A stretch of 64,000 nt of DNA from CAZMGB01 sp964565775 (GCA_964565775.1 CAZMGB010000015.1:30764-94763); one strand, 5' to 3'. Shown: positions 25,750 to 34,123, numbered from the stretch's first letter. Numbers and translations are program-made. Notes: generated by a model not told the origin, from the sequence alone.

Positions 25750-26010
25750 CTAGGTTTTCTGGCTGTGACACAAGAACATAGTCCCGAAATAGCTCTCCTG
25801 ATAGGAGACGTTGGCCAGATGCTTTTCCATAGTCTCCTTCCAGGGCCGTACCTGAGAGAAGTCGGCGCTGGGGTCGGCGAAGCCATAGTGATCGGTCCAC
25901 CACTCTACGAGGGGGGCCAGCGGCCGCAACGGCCCTTTGTCTTTGTTGAGCTGGGCGAGGAGGGAGTCCTTGTCGGGGGCGTAGGATTTCGACTTCCTTG
26001 GGATAGCCAT
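25750..26010 (-). CDS. Conserved-looking small protein of unknown function
   Basis: 86 residues with AAGGAGGTG 4 bases before the ATG, a strong ribosome site. Basic N-terminus (AIPRKSKSYAPDKDSLLAQL), then many aromatic residues (VEWWTDHYGFADPSADF) and a C-terminal FGTMFLCHSQKT with one Cys and one His. I do not recognise the family. It is the first gene of the copper operon with the YHS protein and CopA, so a role linked to metal handling is plausible. Confidence 0.7.
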   Translation of the reverse strand: MAIPRKSKSYAPDKDSLLAQLNKDKGPLRPLAPLVEWWTDHYGFADPSADFSQVRPWKETMEKHLANVSYQESYFGTMFLCHSQKT

Positions 26011-26085
26011 GCCTCACCTCCTTGTGCTATACTCCCTGGTAGCATATAGTATCACCAGGCGAAGGCCCGGTCAAGGAGTCCCAAC
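26011..26085. promoter_or_regulatory. Divergent promoter region of the copper operon and the methyltransferase operon
   Basis: This 75-bp gap separates two divergent operons. It holds CTATACTCCCTGGTAGCATATAG (26029-26051 read in parts) with TAC...GTA symmetry and several TATA-like strings usable as -10 boxes in either direction. CsoR operators are GC-centred palindromes flanked by TA-rich ends, and a csoR gene lies at 30222-30524; this is a candidate site, not a proven one. Confidence 0.35.
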
Positions 26086-26772
26086 ATGGCCAATAGCGAA
26101 AAAGGCAAGGCCGCCGAAACCCCCGGCACGGAAGATACCCTGACAACGCAGCATCGCTACGACCGGCAAGCGGCTCTGTACGACCTGATGGAGGGCGCAG
26201 TCGAGCTGACGGCATTCAGAAGGCTCCGTCGGCGGCTCTGGTCGGAGATCAATGAGGCACGCGTGCTCGAAGTCGGCGTGGGCACGGGCAAGAACATCCC
26301 GCACCACGGCGATGGCGTACGGGTAGTGGCCGTGGACATTAGCCCCCGCATGCTGCGACGGGCGGCCAGCCGCGCACGGCGTATGGGGCGTGCTGTCGAC
26401 CTCGTTCTGGCCGACGCCCAACGGCTGCCGTTCCGCGACGACGCCTTCGACTCGGCGGCCGCCACTTTCGTCTTTTGCTCCGTGCCCGACCCTGTGGCCG
26501 GGCTTCAGGATGTAAAGCGAGTTGTCCGCGAGGACGGACGCGTCCACCTCCTGGAGCACGTGCGTGCCAGCAATCCTGTCATTGGCCGGCTGATGGATCT
26601 TGCGAACCCGATAGCGGTCCGCATGTCCGGAGCAAACATCAATCGAGACACGGTGTCCAACGTAGTGAAGGCAGGAATAGCCCTGGATGTGGTCGAGTCG
26701 CGAGGGCTGGGGATCGTCAAGCTAATCCGCGGCAGGCCCGCGAACGGCCCCCGGGTCAAGATGACCCATTGA
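26086..26772 (+). CDS. Class I SAM-dependent methyltransferase (UbiE/Methyltransf_11 type)
   Basis: 228 residues. Motif I is VLEVGVGTGKNIPHH, motif II VVAVDISPRML, motif III VDLVLADAQRLPFRDDAFD and motif IV ATFVFCSVPDPVAGL. The C-terminal part LLEHVRASNPVIGRLMDLANP is typical of the small UbiE-like enzymes found next to metal and metalloid resistance genes. No metal-binding Cys triad of ArsM is seen. The substrate is unknown. It is followed 16 bases later by a DUF302 gene. Confidence 0.88.
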   Translation: MANSEKGKAAETPGTEDTLTTQHRYDRQAALYDLMEGAVELTAFRRLRRRLWSEINEARVLEVGVGTGKNIPHHGDGVRVVAVDISPRMLRRAASRARRMGRAVDLVLADAQRLPFRDDAFDSAAATFVFCSVPDPVAGLQDVKRVVREDGRVHLLEHVRASNPVIGRLMDLANPIAVRMSGANINRDTVSNVVKAGIALDVVESRGLGIVKLIRGRPANGPRVKMTH

Positions 26773-26788
26773 GAGTCAGGAGGACACG

Positions 26789-27184
26789 ATGGTCACACAG
26801 ACGACATATGGTCTTTCCAGGAAGTTGTCGCTTCCCTACGAGGAGGCTTTGTCGCGAGTCAAGGCCGCCCTCAAAGATGAAGGCTTCGGAGTCCTGACTG
26901 AGATCGACGTGAAGGAGACGTTACGCGAGAAGCTGCAGGCCGATTTCCGCAAGTACGATATCATCGGCGCCTGCAACCCGCCCCTCGCCCACCGTGCCCT
27001 GCAGGCCGAGACGCAGGTCGGACTCCTCCTGCCCTGCAACGTCGTCGTCTACGAAGAGGACGAAGGCACGGTGGTGGCCGCCTTCGATCCGGAATCGGCC
27101 ATGGGTTTGGCACGCAATCCCGCCCTGGAAGACGTCGCTCGCGAAGCCAAGGAGCGTCTCAGACGAGCCCTCGAGCGCGTCTAG
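26789..27184 (+). CDS. DUF302 domain protein
   Basis: 131 residues covering the complete DUF302 domain: EGFGVLTEIDVKETLREKL, YDIIGACNPPLAHRAL, then QVGLLLPCNVVVYEE. The conserved cysteines in GACNP and LLPCNV are those present throughout the family, which is common next to heavy-metal and sulfur genes but has no proven function. AGGAGG lies upstream. Cytoplasmic. Probably co-transcribed with the methyltransferase. Confidence 0.92.
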   Translation: MVTQTTYGLSRKLSLPYEEALSRVKAALKDEGFGVLTEIDVKETLREKLQADFRKYDIIGACNPPLAHRALQAETQVGLLLPCNVVVYEEDEGTVVAAFDPESAMGLARNPALEDVAREAKERLRRALERV

Positions 27185-27552
27185 GATCGCCAGGCGAATT
27201 AGACATGGAAGGACGACGACATAGTGGGTTCGTTGATACTGTGAACCGTCGTGATGATGGGTCTCTTCTGGGTCGGCGTCATGCTGGCCTGGATATTCAC
27301 GGAGATGAGAGACGGCCGATCTTGAGGCGCCTCAGGTTCGGCTGCAGGAGTAGACTGCGCAGGGAGTTGCCCTTGGCGACATCGTGAGGGGAGACCTCAC
27401 GCCCGGCGATGTCGGCGGCAGGCCCTCGGACGCTCCAAGAAGGGCCGCCAGCACCAGCCCCATGAAATAGGCCATTTGGCCCTTGCACGTGGCGAGTGGA
27501 ATAGGAATACTATGCTGCAGTACAGCTTTGGCATTCAGGGGGCCAGGGAACG
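27185..27552. other. Intergenic region with candidate promoter and possible micro-ORF
   Basis: The gap before the selenoprotein gene. ATG at 27254 opens a 23-residue frame (MMGLFWVGVMLAWIFTEMRD then GRS) that would make a single membrane helix, but it has no clear ribosome site. TTGCAC (27483-27488) and AATACT (27506-27511) with a 17-bp spacer could serve as promoter for 27553. Confidence 0.3.
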
Positions 27553-28101
27553 ATGACCCGCAGCAGGCGAACGAGGAAGTCGAGGCAAGCGAGCAGAAGG
27601 CGGCGCTTCCCGAGCACACTGGCCGTCGGCGGCTCGATCACCGCCGCGGTGGCGGTCGTCGTGTTTCTTATCGTCTACGCGGCCACCGGCGACGGGGGAG
27701 CCGATAGGGCCGACCGGCAGATCGTCGAGACGCGCGCGGAGGGCCAGGCGGGCGAGCCGTTCAGCGGCGGGCCCAGGCTTTACTTTCCGGTTGAGTCGGT
27801 CGACCTGGGCCAGGTCCCGTTCAACCAGCATGTCCAGTACGCCTTTGCCGCGACGAACGTGGGTGACGCCGCACTCCATATCGACGACGTCCAGGTCAAG
27901 ATGCTGGAGGGCTGCTGACCTTTCGAGCCGGTCGTAGGTTCTACGACCATCGGGCCCGGAGAGGAAACGACGATCTCTTTCGACACGCACATGATGGAGG
28001 GCATGGGCGGAGCCCACCTGTTCGAGGTATCTGTCCTATCGAACGACGCGGAGGAGCCCGTACAGAAGCTCTACGTGAAGGCATTCTTCGGACCCCAGTA
28101 G
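27553..28101 (+). CDS. Predicted selenoprotein: membrane-anchored DUF1573-like protein (in-frame TGA as Sec122)
   Basis: 182 residues when the TGA at 27916-27918 is read as selenocysteine. A basic N-terminus and helix (LAVGGSITAAVAVVVFLIVYAA) anchor an extracytoplasmic beta-sandwich: FPVESVDLGQVPFNQHVQYAFAATN before the TGA and VVGSTTIGPGEETTISFDTH, GGAHLFEVSVLSNDAEEPVQ after it. Both parts are the two halves of one DUF1573/ASH-like domain, so the frame is continuous. The residue lies in EGC-U-PF; a Cys-Cys-Pro at this place is what I would expect of ordinary homologues. A SECIS hairpin follows the TGA at the standard distance. Sec next to Cys suggests a redox or soft-metal site. No selA/selB/selD genes are in the window. 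Stop is TAG. Confidence 0.8.
27916..27948 (+). promoter_or_regulatory. Bacterial SECIS element (UGA recoding hairpin)
   Basis: After the UGA come 11 nucleotides and then GGTCGTAG-GTT-CTACGACC (27930-27948), a perfect 8-bp stem with a 3-base loop. In E. coli fdhF the SelB-binding hairpin also begins 11 nucleotides after the UGA and exposes GGU at its tip; here the tip is likewise AGGUU with GGU. This match in both distance and apical sequence is the main evidence for selenocysteine insertion. Confidence 0.8.
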
Positions 28102-28131
28102 TGGAGCGTCCCTAGAAGAGGTCATCCAGTC

Positions 28132-28599
28132 ATGAGGCGGCAACTGGTCCTACTGGTGGTGCCGTTCATCCTGCTGCCGGGCCTGGCGGTGATCGCCTTC
28201 ACGGTGCTCGTCGGGGGGAAGGAGCAGGAGCAGGCTCTGAGGGCGACGCCATCCGAGTTTCCGGAGTTCGTCCACTACTCCGCGAAGGCCGAGGAGGGCT
28301 ATCGGATCGCCGTGGAGCACCAGCAGCTATTGGAGGGTCTGCCCTGCTACTGCGGCTGCGGCGTGATGCCGGAGGACCCGCACCGCAACCTGCTCGATTG
28401 CTTCATCAACGACGACGGCTCCTTCGACTCGCACGCCAGCGGCTGTGAGGTCTGCGACGACGAGGCCATCGACGCGGCCCAGTGGCAAGCCGAAGGCAAG
28501 AGCGCAGCCGAGATCCGCGCCCTCATCGACGCCAAGTACGAAAGCTACGGCCCCTCTACCAGCGCCCGCCCGCTGGATTGGGCAGGAGGTGAGGCGTGA
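28132..28599 (+). CDS. PCYCGC-motif exported protein
   Basis: 155 residues. An N-terminal hydrophobic segment (residues 5-27) is a signal anchor. The core has GLPCYCGCGVMPEDPHRNLLDCF and, further on, HASGCEVCDDEA, giving six cysteines in the pattern of PF13798 (PCYCGC) proteins. These are membrane-attached and of unknown function; the Cys clusters suggest metal binding or thiol redox. It follows the selenoprotein gene by 30 bases and overlaps the next gene by 4 bases (GTGA), so all are one operon. Confidence 0.88.
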   Translation: MRRQLVLLVVPFILLPGLAVIAFTVLVGGKEQEQALRATPSEFPEFVHYSAKAEEGYRIAVEHQQLLEGLPCYCGCGVMPEDPHRNLLDCFINDDGSFDSHASGCEVCDDEAIDAAQWQAEGKSAAEIRALIDAKYESYGPSTSARPLDWAGGEA

Positions 28600-29585
28600 G
28601 CCAGCCCGATCCGTTCCATTACGGTGATCTGCTGGCGTACGTTGGCGAGGGAGAAAAGGGGGCGAGGGGCGAGAGGCGTCTTTCGAGAAGGCGCCTCCTG
28701 AGGCTGCTCGCCGCCGGGGGCACTGTCGCCGCCGGCGGCGCCCTCTTTGGTGCTGGCTTCCTCACGCGCTCCCTGACCGCGACGCCGCCGAGAGCTGAGA
28801 GCCAGGACCTCAGCCACATCGTGAGCGGGCTCCTCCCCGCCGACGGCTTCTCCATCGACGCCCCCTGGGGCGATGCCATGCCCCGCCTGGTAGAGCTCGG
28901 CGTCGTCGATCTTGACAAGTTCAGCGCAGCCGCCTCGCGCTCAGGCCACCCCCTGACCGACGGCCAGCGGCGGATCCTGACGGCTCCTTCCAGCGAGCCC
29001 ATCCACATCGACGCCAGCAACGGTCGGTTCGTCCTCAACGCCCTTTGGGCACTCGGCGTCGCCAACCGCAATCCGATACTGACGGACGGGCCTATGGCGA
29101 CGCTGGAGGGGACGCAAAGGGAACGGCTGGCCAGCACCGCCGGCTGGACGCTGGGCAGGGAGCCCGGGTCCCAGTACTTGGCCCGGTTCGATATCGTTTT
29201 CCTGAGCCGAGAGCAGCAAACGATCGTGGAGGGGGTGGCCCACGGGGCGTATCGGCCGTGCTGTGACAACCCGACGGCCTTCCCCGACTGCAACCACGGC
29301 GCGGCCGCCCTGGCGCTGGCAGAGGTCGCGGCTGCGGCGGGGGCTTCGGCGGGCGACATCTTCGCAGCACTTAAGGGGTTCAACTCGTTCTGGTATCCTG
29401 ACCGCTACTACGTGTTGGCCACATACTTCGACCGGCAGGGTCAGGCCTGGGAAGATGTGGAGCCGAGCCTGGTCCTTGACGGCGAGCATTCGTCCCTCAG
29501 TGGCTGGAAGCGTGTCGCTGCCGCCGTTCAGTCCGGGGGACTTCCCGGGCAACTGCCGGGCCAGTCGAGCGGCTGCGGGGCCTAG
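28596..29585 (+). CDS. Tat-exported protein with RPCC-CNHG cysteine/histidine motif, function unknown
   Basis: 329 residues from a GTG with AGGAGGTGAGG upstream. The N-terminus has a twin-arginine-like RRLSRRRLLRLLAAGG and a hydrophobic stretch. The middle contains VEGVAHGAYRPCCDNPTAF and PDCNHGAAALAL, where three Cys and two His lie close enough to form one metal or redox site. The protein ends in GQSSGCGA, leaving a C-terminal cysteine. I do not know a characterised homologue. Coupling to the PCYCGC gene and proximity to the selenoprotein and rhodanese suggests one extracytoplasmic thiol/metal pathway. Confidence 0.8.
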   Translation: MSQPDPFHYGDLLAYVGEGEKGARGERRLSRRRLLRLLAAGGTVAAGGALFGAGFLTRSLTATPPRAESQDLSHIVSGLLPADGFSIDAPWGDAMPRLVELGVVDLDKFSAAASRSGHPLTDGQRRILTAPSSEPIHIDASNGRFVLNALWALGVANRNPILTDGPMATLEGTQRERLASTAGWTLGREPGSQYLARFDIVFLSREQQTIVEGVAHGAYRPCCDNPTAFPDCNHGAAALALAEVAAAAGASAGDIFAALKGFNSFWYPDRYYVLATYFDRQGQAWEDVEPSLVLDGEHSSLSGWKRVAAAVQSGGLPGQLPGQSSGCGA

Positions 29586-29625
29586 GATGGGAGGACCATT
29601 TTCACCCTCAGCGGAGACACAAGGC

Positions 29626-30077
29626 ATGCGATTCGGGTCGCCAGTCACAGCGACCATCATCGCCGCGGGGTTGGTTCTCGCCGCGTGCGGTGGAGGCTCG
29701 GCGACAGAGGTCGGCCTCGACAACGACTCCGTGGGAACTCGGGTCGAGGTGGACGGCGGCGCGTACACGGACATCACGCCGCGCCTCCTGCGCTCGTGGC
29801 TGGAGAACAAAGACTTCCTGTTTGTGAACGTGCACATTCCTTATGAAGGCGAGAGCGAGCCCACCGACGAGTTCATCCCGTTTGACGAGATTGAGGGCCA
29901 CCTCGACTCGCTTCCGCAGCGCGACGCGAAGGTCGTCCTCGACTGCCGCAGCGGTTCAATGGGTGCGACCGCGGCTCGCACGCTCGTGCGCCCTGGCTAC
30001 ACTAACTATGGAACCTGGACGGCGGCATGATAGCCTGGGAGGAAGCGGGCTATCCTCTCCTTCGCCGAGGAGGCTAG
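29626..30077 (+). CDS. Rhodanese-like lipoprotein (frameshifted near its 3' end)
   Basis: About 150 residues. The signal peptide ends in VLAACGGG (lipobox Cys). The rhodanese domain has ITPRLLRSWLENKDFLFVNVHIP and the active-site loop VVLDCRSGSMGATAA with the catalytic Cys. In the read frame the protein ends at 30030 with YGTWTAA, but the neighbouring frame continues as NLDGGMIAWEEAGYPLLRRGG (stop at 30077), the canonical rhodanese C-terminus. A one-base indel at about 30010-30015 is needed. The domain would transfer sulfane sulfur or bind an anion outside the membrane. Confidence 0.72.
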
Positions 30078-30221
30078 TGCCTGGCCCGTTCGACGATGGG
30101 AAGGCGAAGACGCTGCGCTCAAGTGAGGGCTGAGGTGGCGGAGGGAGCATGAGCTCCCGGTGAGAGAGGTATGACGCGGTCGCGGCGCTCACGCATTGCC
30201 GCGCTTGCGTCGACGCCGTTG

Positions 30222-30524
30222 CTAGGCGCGGACAGCCCGCCGGATGACCCCCATGAGCTCGCGGATCATTTCCTCGCCATGCTCCTCCCGAATGGCGTCA
30301 GCGACGCAGCCTTCTATGTGGTCCCGAAGGAGCAGCAGTGATACCTCCTCAGCAGCGTGGGAAAGAGCCGTTAGCTGCTGGATGATGTCCGGGCAGTACC
30401 TGTCGTCCTCGATCATCTTGTGGATGCCGCGCGCCTGCCCCTCGATCTTGCGCATCCGCTGGAGCAGGAGGTCTTTCTGTTTGCTGTAGCGGTACTCTCG
30501 AACATTTCTTGCTGCGTTCACCAT
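30222..30524 (-). CDS. csoR: CsoR-type copper-sensing repressor
   Basis: 100 residues, the usual length. The start is the ATG preceded by GAGAGGAGCG. The C-H-C Cu(I) triad is present: Cys44 in DRYCPDIIQQ, His69 and Cys73 in RDHIEGCVADAI. RMRKIEGQARGIHKMIED is the family's first helix. CsoR is an all-helical tetramer that leaves DNA when it binds Cu(I). It faces away from the plus-strand selenoprotein operon but belongs to the same copper island; its own upstream region contains TATGGCCCCTATC, a possible operator. Confidence 0.92.
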   Translation of the reverse strand: MVNAARNVREYRYSKQKDLLLQRMRKIEGQARGIHKMIEDDRYCPDIIQQLTALSHAAEEVSLLLLRDHIEGCVADAIREEHGEEMIRELMGVIRRAVRA

Positions 30525-30554
30525 GATCGCTCCTCTCGCCCAGATAGGGGCCAT

Positions 30555-31152
30555 ACCAGCTACATACTAGCACAGAGTAGCACGCGGCGGGGGAGCTCTC
30601 TTGAGATGTGTTCGATGGGTCGGCCTCGATGGCTGAGCGAGTAGGTGCCGGGGAGACGCAGCGGACATCGCCGCTCTCTGGCAAAGGACAGTGTGCAGGA
30701 GCCGTGGGGACTTCGCGGCCCTCCTCGCCGGTCCCCGTGTCGCCGGCGGGCCATCGCTGTCGGTGCCGGAGGTGCGCAGCCTCCGCTAGGACCGGCCGCC
30801 GACCAATGGGGGAGAATGAAAGCGCCATCCCGAAGGATGACGCGAAAGATCCTGGCGACCCCGAGAGGATTCACGTTCGGCAATACCCACGCCGCCTGGC
30901 ACCTTTCGGCTGGGAGCCGAAGGCGGGAGGGGCCGGCGCCCGGCAACTTGGGCTTCAGGGCTGGTCAGCCCCACTCGAAGGGAAGCGGCAGCTTGAGATG
31001 CGGAAGGAATTGCGTGGGGGCATCCGGCACAACGAGCAGCAACAGAGAGGACCGCGCCGCCCCCGGCTTGCCACAGAATGGTTGGCGGGTTGGCATGCGC
31101 GGGCCGCGCCAGGGCGCAGTCGAAAACACGGGAGCTTCGCAAGAGCAACAGC
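30555..31152. other. Intergenic region containing repeat copy 3
   Basis: About 600 bases with no supported gene between csoR and the reductase gene. It includes the third copy of the dispersed repeat (30853-30925). A hairpin TTCGGCT-GGG-AGCCGAA lies at 30906-30922. Confidence 0.4.
30853..30925. repeat. Dispersed repeat, copy 3 (right part only)
   Basis: GGCGACCCCGAG followed by GGCAATACCCACGCCGCC and TGG, matching the right-hand third of the copies at 14550-14771 and 44211-44432. Confidence 0.55.
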
Positions 31153-32928
31153 CTACACCCCGCACTCGCCCTCACCTCTCTCGTCGAGCGAGAAGAGCTT
31201 ACTGGCACCCCAGTCCACGAAGGCCATGGGGTCCCGGTCGAAGGCGGGCATCTTCCTGAACTCGGCCAGCGCTTCCCGGATGTGGTCGGTGCCCACCCGG
31301 CGCGTATATTCGGCAAAAGGCTCGCCGTCGCGGCGCTCTTCGACGTAGGTGGCGATGAGTTGCGCGAAGGCTTCTGGGACGTGACGGGCTGCCACCTTCA
31401 TCACCGGCCAGGCGATGACGCCCTCGCCGCTGCCCCGGCCGCCGACGAGCATCTGGAAGGCGGGCACCAGCCGCCCGTCGCTGTGGACGGCGCAGCCGTG
31501 GAAGCCCACGTCAGCGATGTGGTGGTGGCCGCAGGAGTTGGGGCAGCCGCTGATCTTGACCCTGATCTGTCTCACCAGTGGGTCGGCGAAGGGGCCGTCG
31601 CCGTTGAGGACGGTCTCGCGCAGGACGCCGGCCAGCCCCCTCGATGATGTGATGCCCAGGCTGCACGTATCGGTGCCGGCGCAGGCCATGATGTCGGACA
31701 GCGTGCCGGCGCCGGCCTCGCCCATGCCGGCCTCAACGAGGTCGGCGTAGAGGGACGGCAGGTCAACCTCGTGTACCCAGCGCAGCACCATGTTCTGGAC
31801 CGCTGCCGTCCGGATGCGACCGCCGGCGTAGCGACGGGCCGCGGCGGCCAAGGCGCGCATCTGCTCGGCCGTCAGGTCGCCCAAGGGCAGCGCGACGTGG
31901 ACCAAAGAGTAGCCGGCCTGCCTCTGGGCGACGACGTTGGTGGTCCTGCAGGCCTCGAAGTCCTCGAGGGGCGCGCGGCCGTCGTTGTCACCGGTCGCCG
32001 GCGGATGCATGGGCGTCTCCTCCAGGGCGAGGTCCGGCGAACGATAGGCTCCGCCTCCGACGGGCGGCATGGCCGTCAGCTCGTCGCGCACCAGGCGGCG
32101 CAGTTCCTCCATGCCCAACCCGGCCACCAGGAACCTAATGCGCGCCCGGTTGCGGTTGCGGCGCTCGCCCAGGCGGTCGAAGACGCGCACGACGGCCTCG
32201 ACGGTGCGCACGAGCTCCTCTTCGGGCACGAACTCGTCCAGGACTTCCGCAGCACGAGAGACAGCGCCCAGACCACCTCCGACGCTAATGCGAAAGCCCC
32301 GGCGCTCCGCTCCATCCTGCCGCCGCACGACGGCCATGGCGCCCACGTCGTGGATGGGGATAAAGCCGTAATCGTGCGGGCAGGCGGAGAAGGTGATCTT
32401 GAACTTGCGGGGCAACCTCTGGCACAGGGGGTTGCGCAGGAAATGACGGGCGACCGCCTCCGCGTGGGGCGTCACGTCGAAGACGGTGTCGGGGCAGAGT
32501 CCGGAGAAGGGGTCGGCGGTGACGTTGCGCACCGTGTTGCCGGCGGCCTCGCGCGTTGTGAGGCCGGCCGCGGCCAGGGCCCGCATGACGGCCGGCACGT
32601 CGGCGAGCCTGACGAAGTGAAACTGTATGTCCTGCCGGGTGGTGACGTGCCCGAGCCGACGCGGCACGAAGCGCTCGGCGATGCCGGCCAAAGCGTCTAG
32701 CTGGTCGGCGGTGAGGCTGCCGTGGGGTATCTTCACCCGCACCATGTGCTGGCCCCCGGCCTGGCGCTGGCCGTAGACGCCGTGCTGGAGGCGGAAGGGG
32801 CGAAAGGCGTCGCCGAGGCCGCGGCCTGCCAGGAAGGCCTGCGCCTCGCGTTCGAAGACAGCGATCTCCTCCTCTACCTCCGGCGTCGTGACGGACAGCC
32901 GACGGCCGGTCTTCACTTCCGTGGTCAT
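31153..32928 (-). CDS. Ferredoxin-type nitrite/sulfite reductase (siroheme, [4Fe-4S])
   Basis: 591 residues from the ATG with AGGGAGGAG upstream. Two ferredoxin-like half domains and two siroheme domains are recognisable: HVTTRQDIQFHFV, NTVRNVTADPFSG and, at the cluster, CAGTDTCSLGITSSRG and ISGCPNSCGHHH (C-x5-C and C-x3-C, the coupled siroheme/Fe4S ligands). It reduces nitrite to ammonium or sulfite to sulfide by six electrons in the cytoplasm. Arg/Lys residues around siroheme cannot settle the substrate. The promoter upstream is strong and flanked by a perfect inverted repeat. Confidence 0.9.
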   Translation of the reverse strand: MTTEVKTGRRLSVTTPEVEEEIAVFEREAQAFLAGRGLGDAFRPFRLQHGVYGQRQAGGQHMVRVKIPHGSLTADQLDALAGIAERFVPRRLGHVTTRQDIQFHFVRLADVPAVMRALAAAGLTTREAAGNTVRNVTADPFSGLCPDTVFDVTPHAEAVARHFLRNPLCQRLPRKFKITFSACPHDYGFIPIHDVGAMAVVRRQDGAERRGFRISVGGGLGAVSRAAEVLDEFVPEEELVRTVEAVVRVFDRLGERRNRNRARIRFLVAGLGMEELRRLVRDELTAMPPVGGGAYRSPDLALEETPMHPPATGDNDGRAPLEDFEACRTTNVVAQRQAGYSLVHVALPLGDLTAEQMRALAAAARRYAGGRIRTAAVQNMVLRWVHEVDLPSLYADLVEAGMGEAGAGTLSDIMACAGTDTCSLGITSSRGLAGVLRETVLNGDGPFADPLVRQIRVKISGCPNSCGHHHIADVGFHGCAVHSDGRLVPAFQMLVGGRGSGEGVIAWPVMKVAARHVPEAFAQLIATYVEERRDGEPFAEYTRRVGTDHIREALAEFRKMPAFDRDPMAFVDWGASKLFSLDERGEGECGV

Positions 32929-32994
32929 TGGCTCCTCCCTGAGGGCTCCCCGCTGGGGGCTGGGCTTCTCCGGGCATGATGATGTCGACAAAAT

Positions 32995-33043
32995 GGGTTG
33001 ACTTTATCGAGATACTACTACCGCCCAGTACTTGTGTCAACCC
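32995..33043 (-). promoter_or_regulatory. Promoter of the nitrite/sulfite reductase gene inside a perfect inverted repeat
   Basis: On the minus strand TTGACA (33035-33040), 17-bp spacer, TAGTAT (33012-33017). GGGTTGAC at 32995-33002 and GTCAACCC at 33036-33043 are exact inverted copies, one covering the -35 and the other lying just downstream of the start site. The arms flank the core promoter, as expected of a repressor-controlled gene. Confidence 0.65.
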
Positions 33044-33114
33044 ACAAGATGGGGGGAACCCGTCTTCTTCTTGAGGTCGGAGGGCTCAGAGGATGCCGGA
33101 GTTGATGCTGGGAG

Positions 33115-33376
33115 CTAGCGGAACCGAGTAAGACGAAGGGCGTTGCTGATCACTGACACTGAGCTGGCCGCCATGGCTACGGCGGCTATAGCGGGGTTCA
33201 GCAGAGCGCCGATGACGGGATAGAGCACGCCCGCCGCCAGGGGGATTCCCGCCGAGTTGTACACGTAGGCGAAGAACAGGTTCTGGCGGATGTTGCGCAT
33301 GGTCGCGTGGCTGAGCCGAAGCGCGGTGACGATGCCGGTGAGGTCTCCGCTGACCAGCGTGATGTCCGCCGCCTCC
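33115..33376 (-). pseudogene. copA 3'-end fragment (second copy)
   Basis: Encodes EAADITLVSGDLTGIVTALRL through to ALRLTRFR, the last ~86 residues of CopA. The stretch 33190-33376 is almost identical in DNA to 22872-23057, while the last ~70 bp before the stop differ at many sites. The fragment starts abruptly where the broken IS3 transposase begins, so it is a truncated gene without a start. Confidence 0.85.
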
Positions 33377-34123
33377 ACCTCTCACACAGCACCTCCGCCT
33401 CCAGAACCGTGTCGAACACCTCCCCGTTCAGAAGCTCATCCCGCAGCTTGCTGTTGAAGGATTCGATGTAGCCGTTCTCCGACGGACTCCCAGGCTCGAT
33501 GTACAGGGTCTTGACACCCACCCGCTCCAGCCAGTCCCACACTACCCGCGCGGTGAACTCCGGCCCGTTGTCCGAGCGAATGTGGGCCGGCGCTCCCCCC
33601 AGGACGAAGAGCTCAGTCAGGCGCTCCAGCACGTCATCGCTGGTTATCCTCCGCCCTACGTCTATGGCCAAACACTCCCTGCCGTACTCATCCATGACCG
33701 TCAACAGCCTCAAGGGGCAGCGTCGCTCATCCTCGTCATCATGATGTCATAGCTCCACACGTGGTCCTTGTAGGCCGGCCTCAGCCTGACGCAGGAACCG
33801 TCTGTCAGCCACAGCCTTCCCCGTTTGGGCTGCCTCGCCGGCACCTTCAACCCCTCCAGCCGCCACAGCCTCTCCACCCGGTTGTGGTTCGCTCGCCACT
33901 CTTCCTCACGCAACATGGCTGCTATCCGCCGGTAGCCGTAACGCCCGTACTCCGTCGCCAGCTCCACCATACGTCTCAGCAGCCCAGGCTCATCGCCAGG
34001 AGCACAGCGCTCCCTCCTCTGTGTCGAACGGACCTGACCCAACACCCTGCACGCCCGGCGCTCGGAGACGACATCGCGACCGAGCGCGTCCCACACCCAC
34101 TCGACCGCAAGCCTTCTCTTCAT
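33377..34123 (-). pseudogene. IS3-family transposase OrfB, frameshifted and 3'-truncated
   Basis: N-terminal half (34123-33710) has the HTH_21 region YGYRRIAAMLREE and DHVWSYDIMMTR with the first catalytic Asp. A frame change follows, then the core LLTVMDEYGRECLAIDVGR, HIRSDNGPEFTARV, ENGYIESFNSKLRDE. The normal end (YNTVRPHSSLGY) is lost at the junction with copA sequence. Not functional as it stands. Confidence 0.82.

Noticed and set aside
27205..27387. 60-codon plus-strand frame rich in Arg before the selenoprotein gene
   Set aside because: Arg/Gly/Leu composition of a non-coding GC-rich frame and no ribosome site.
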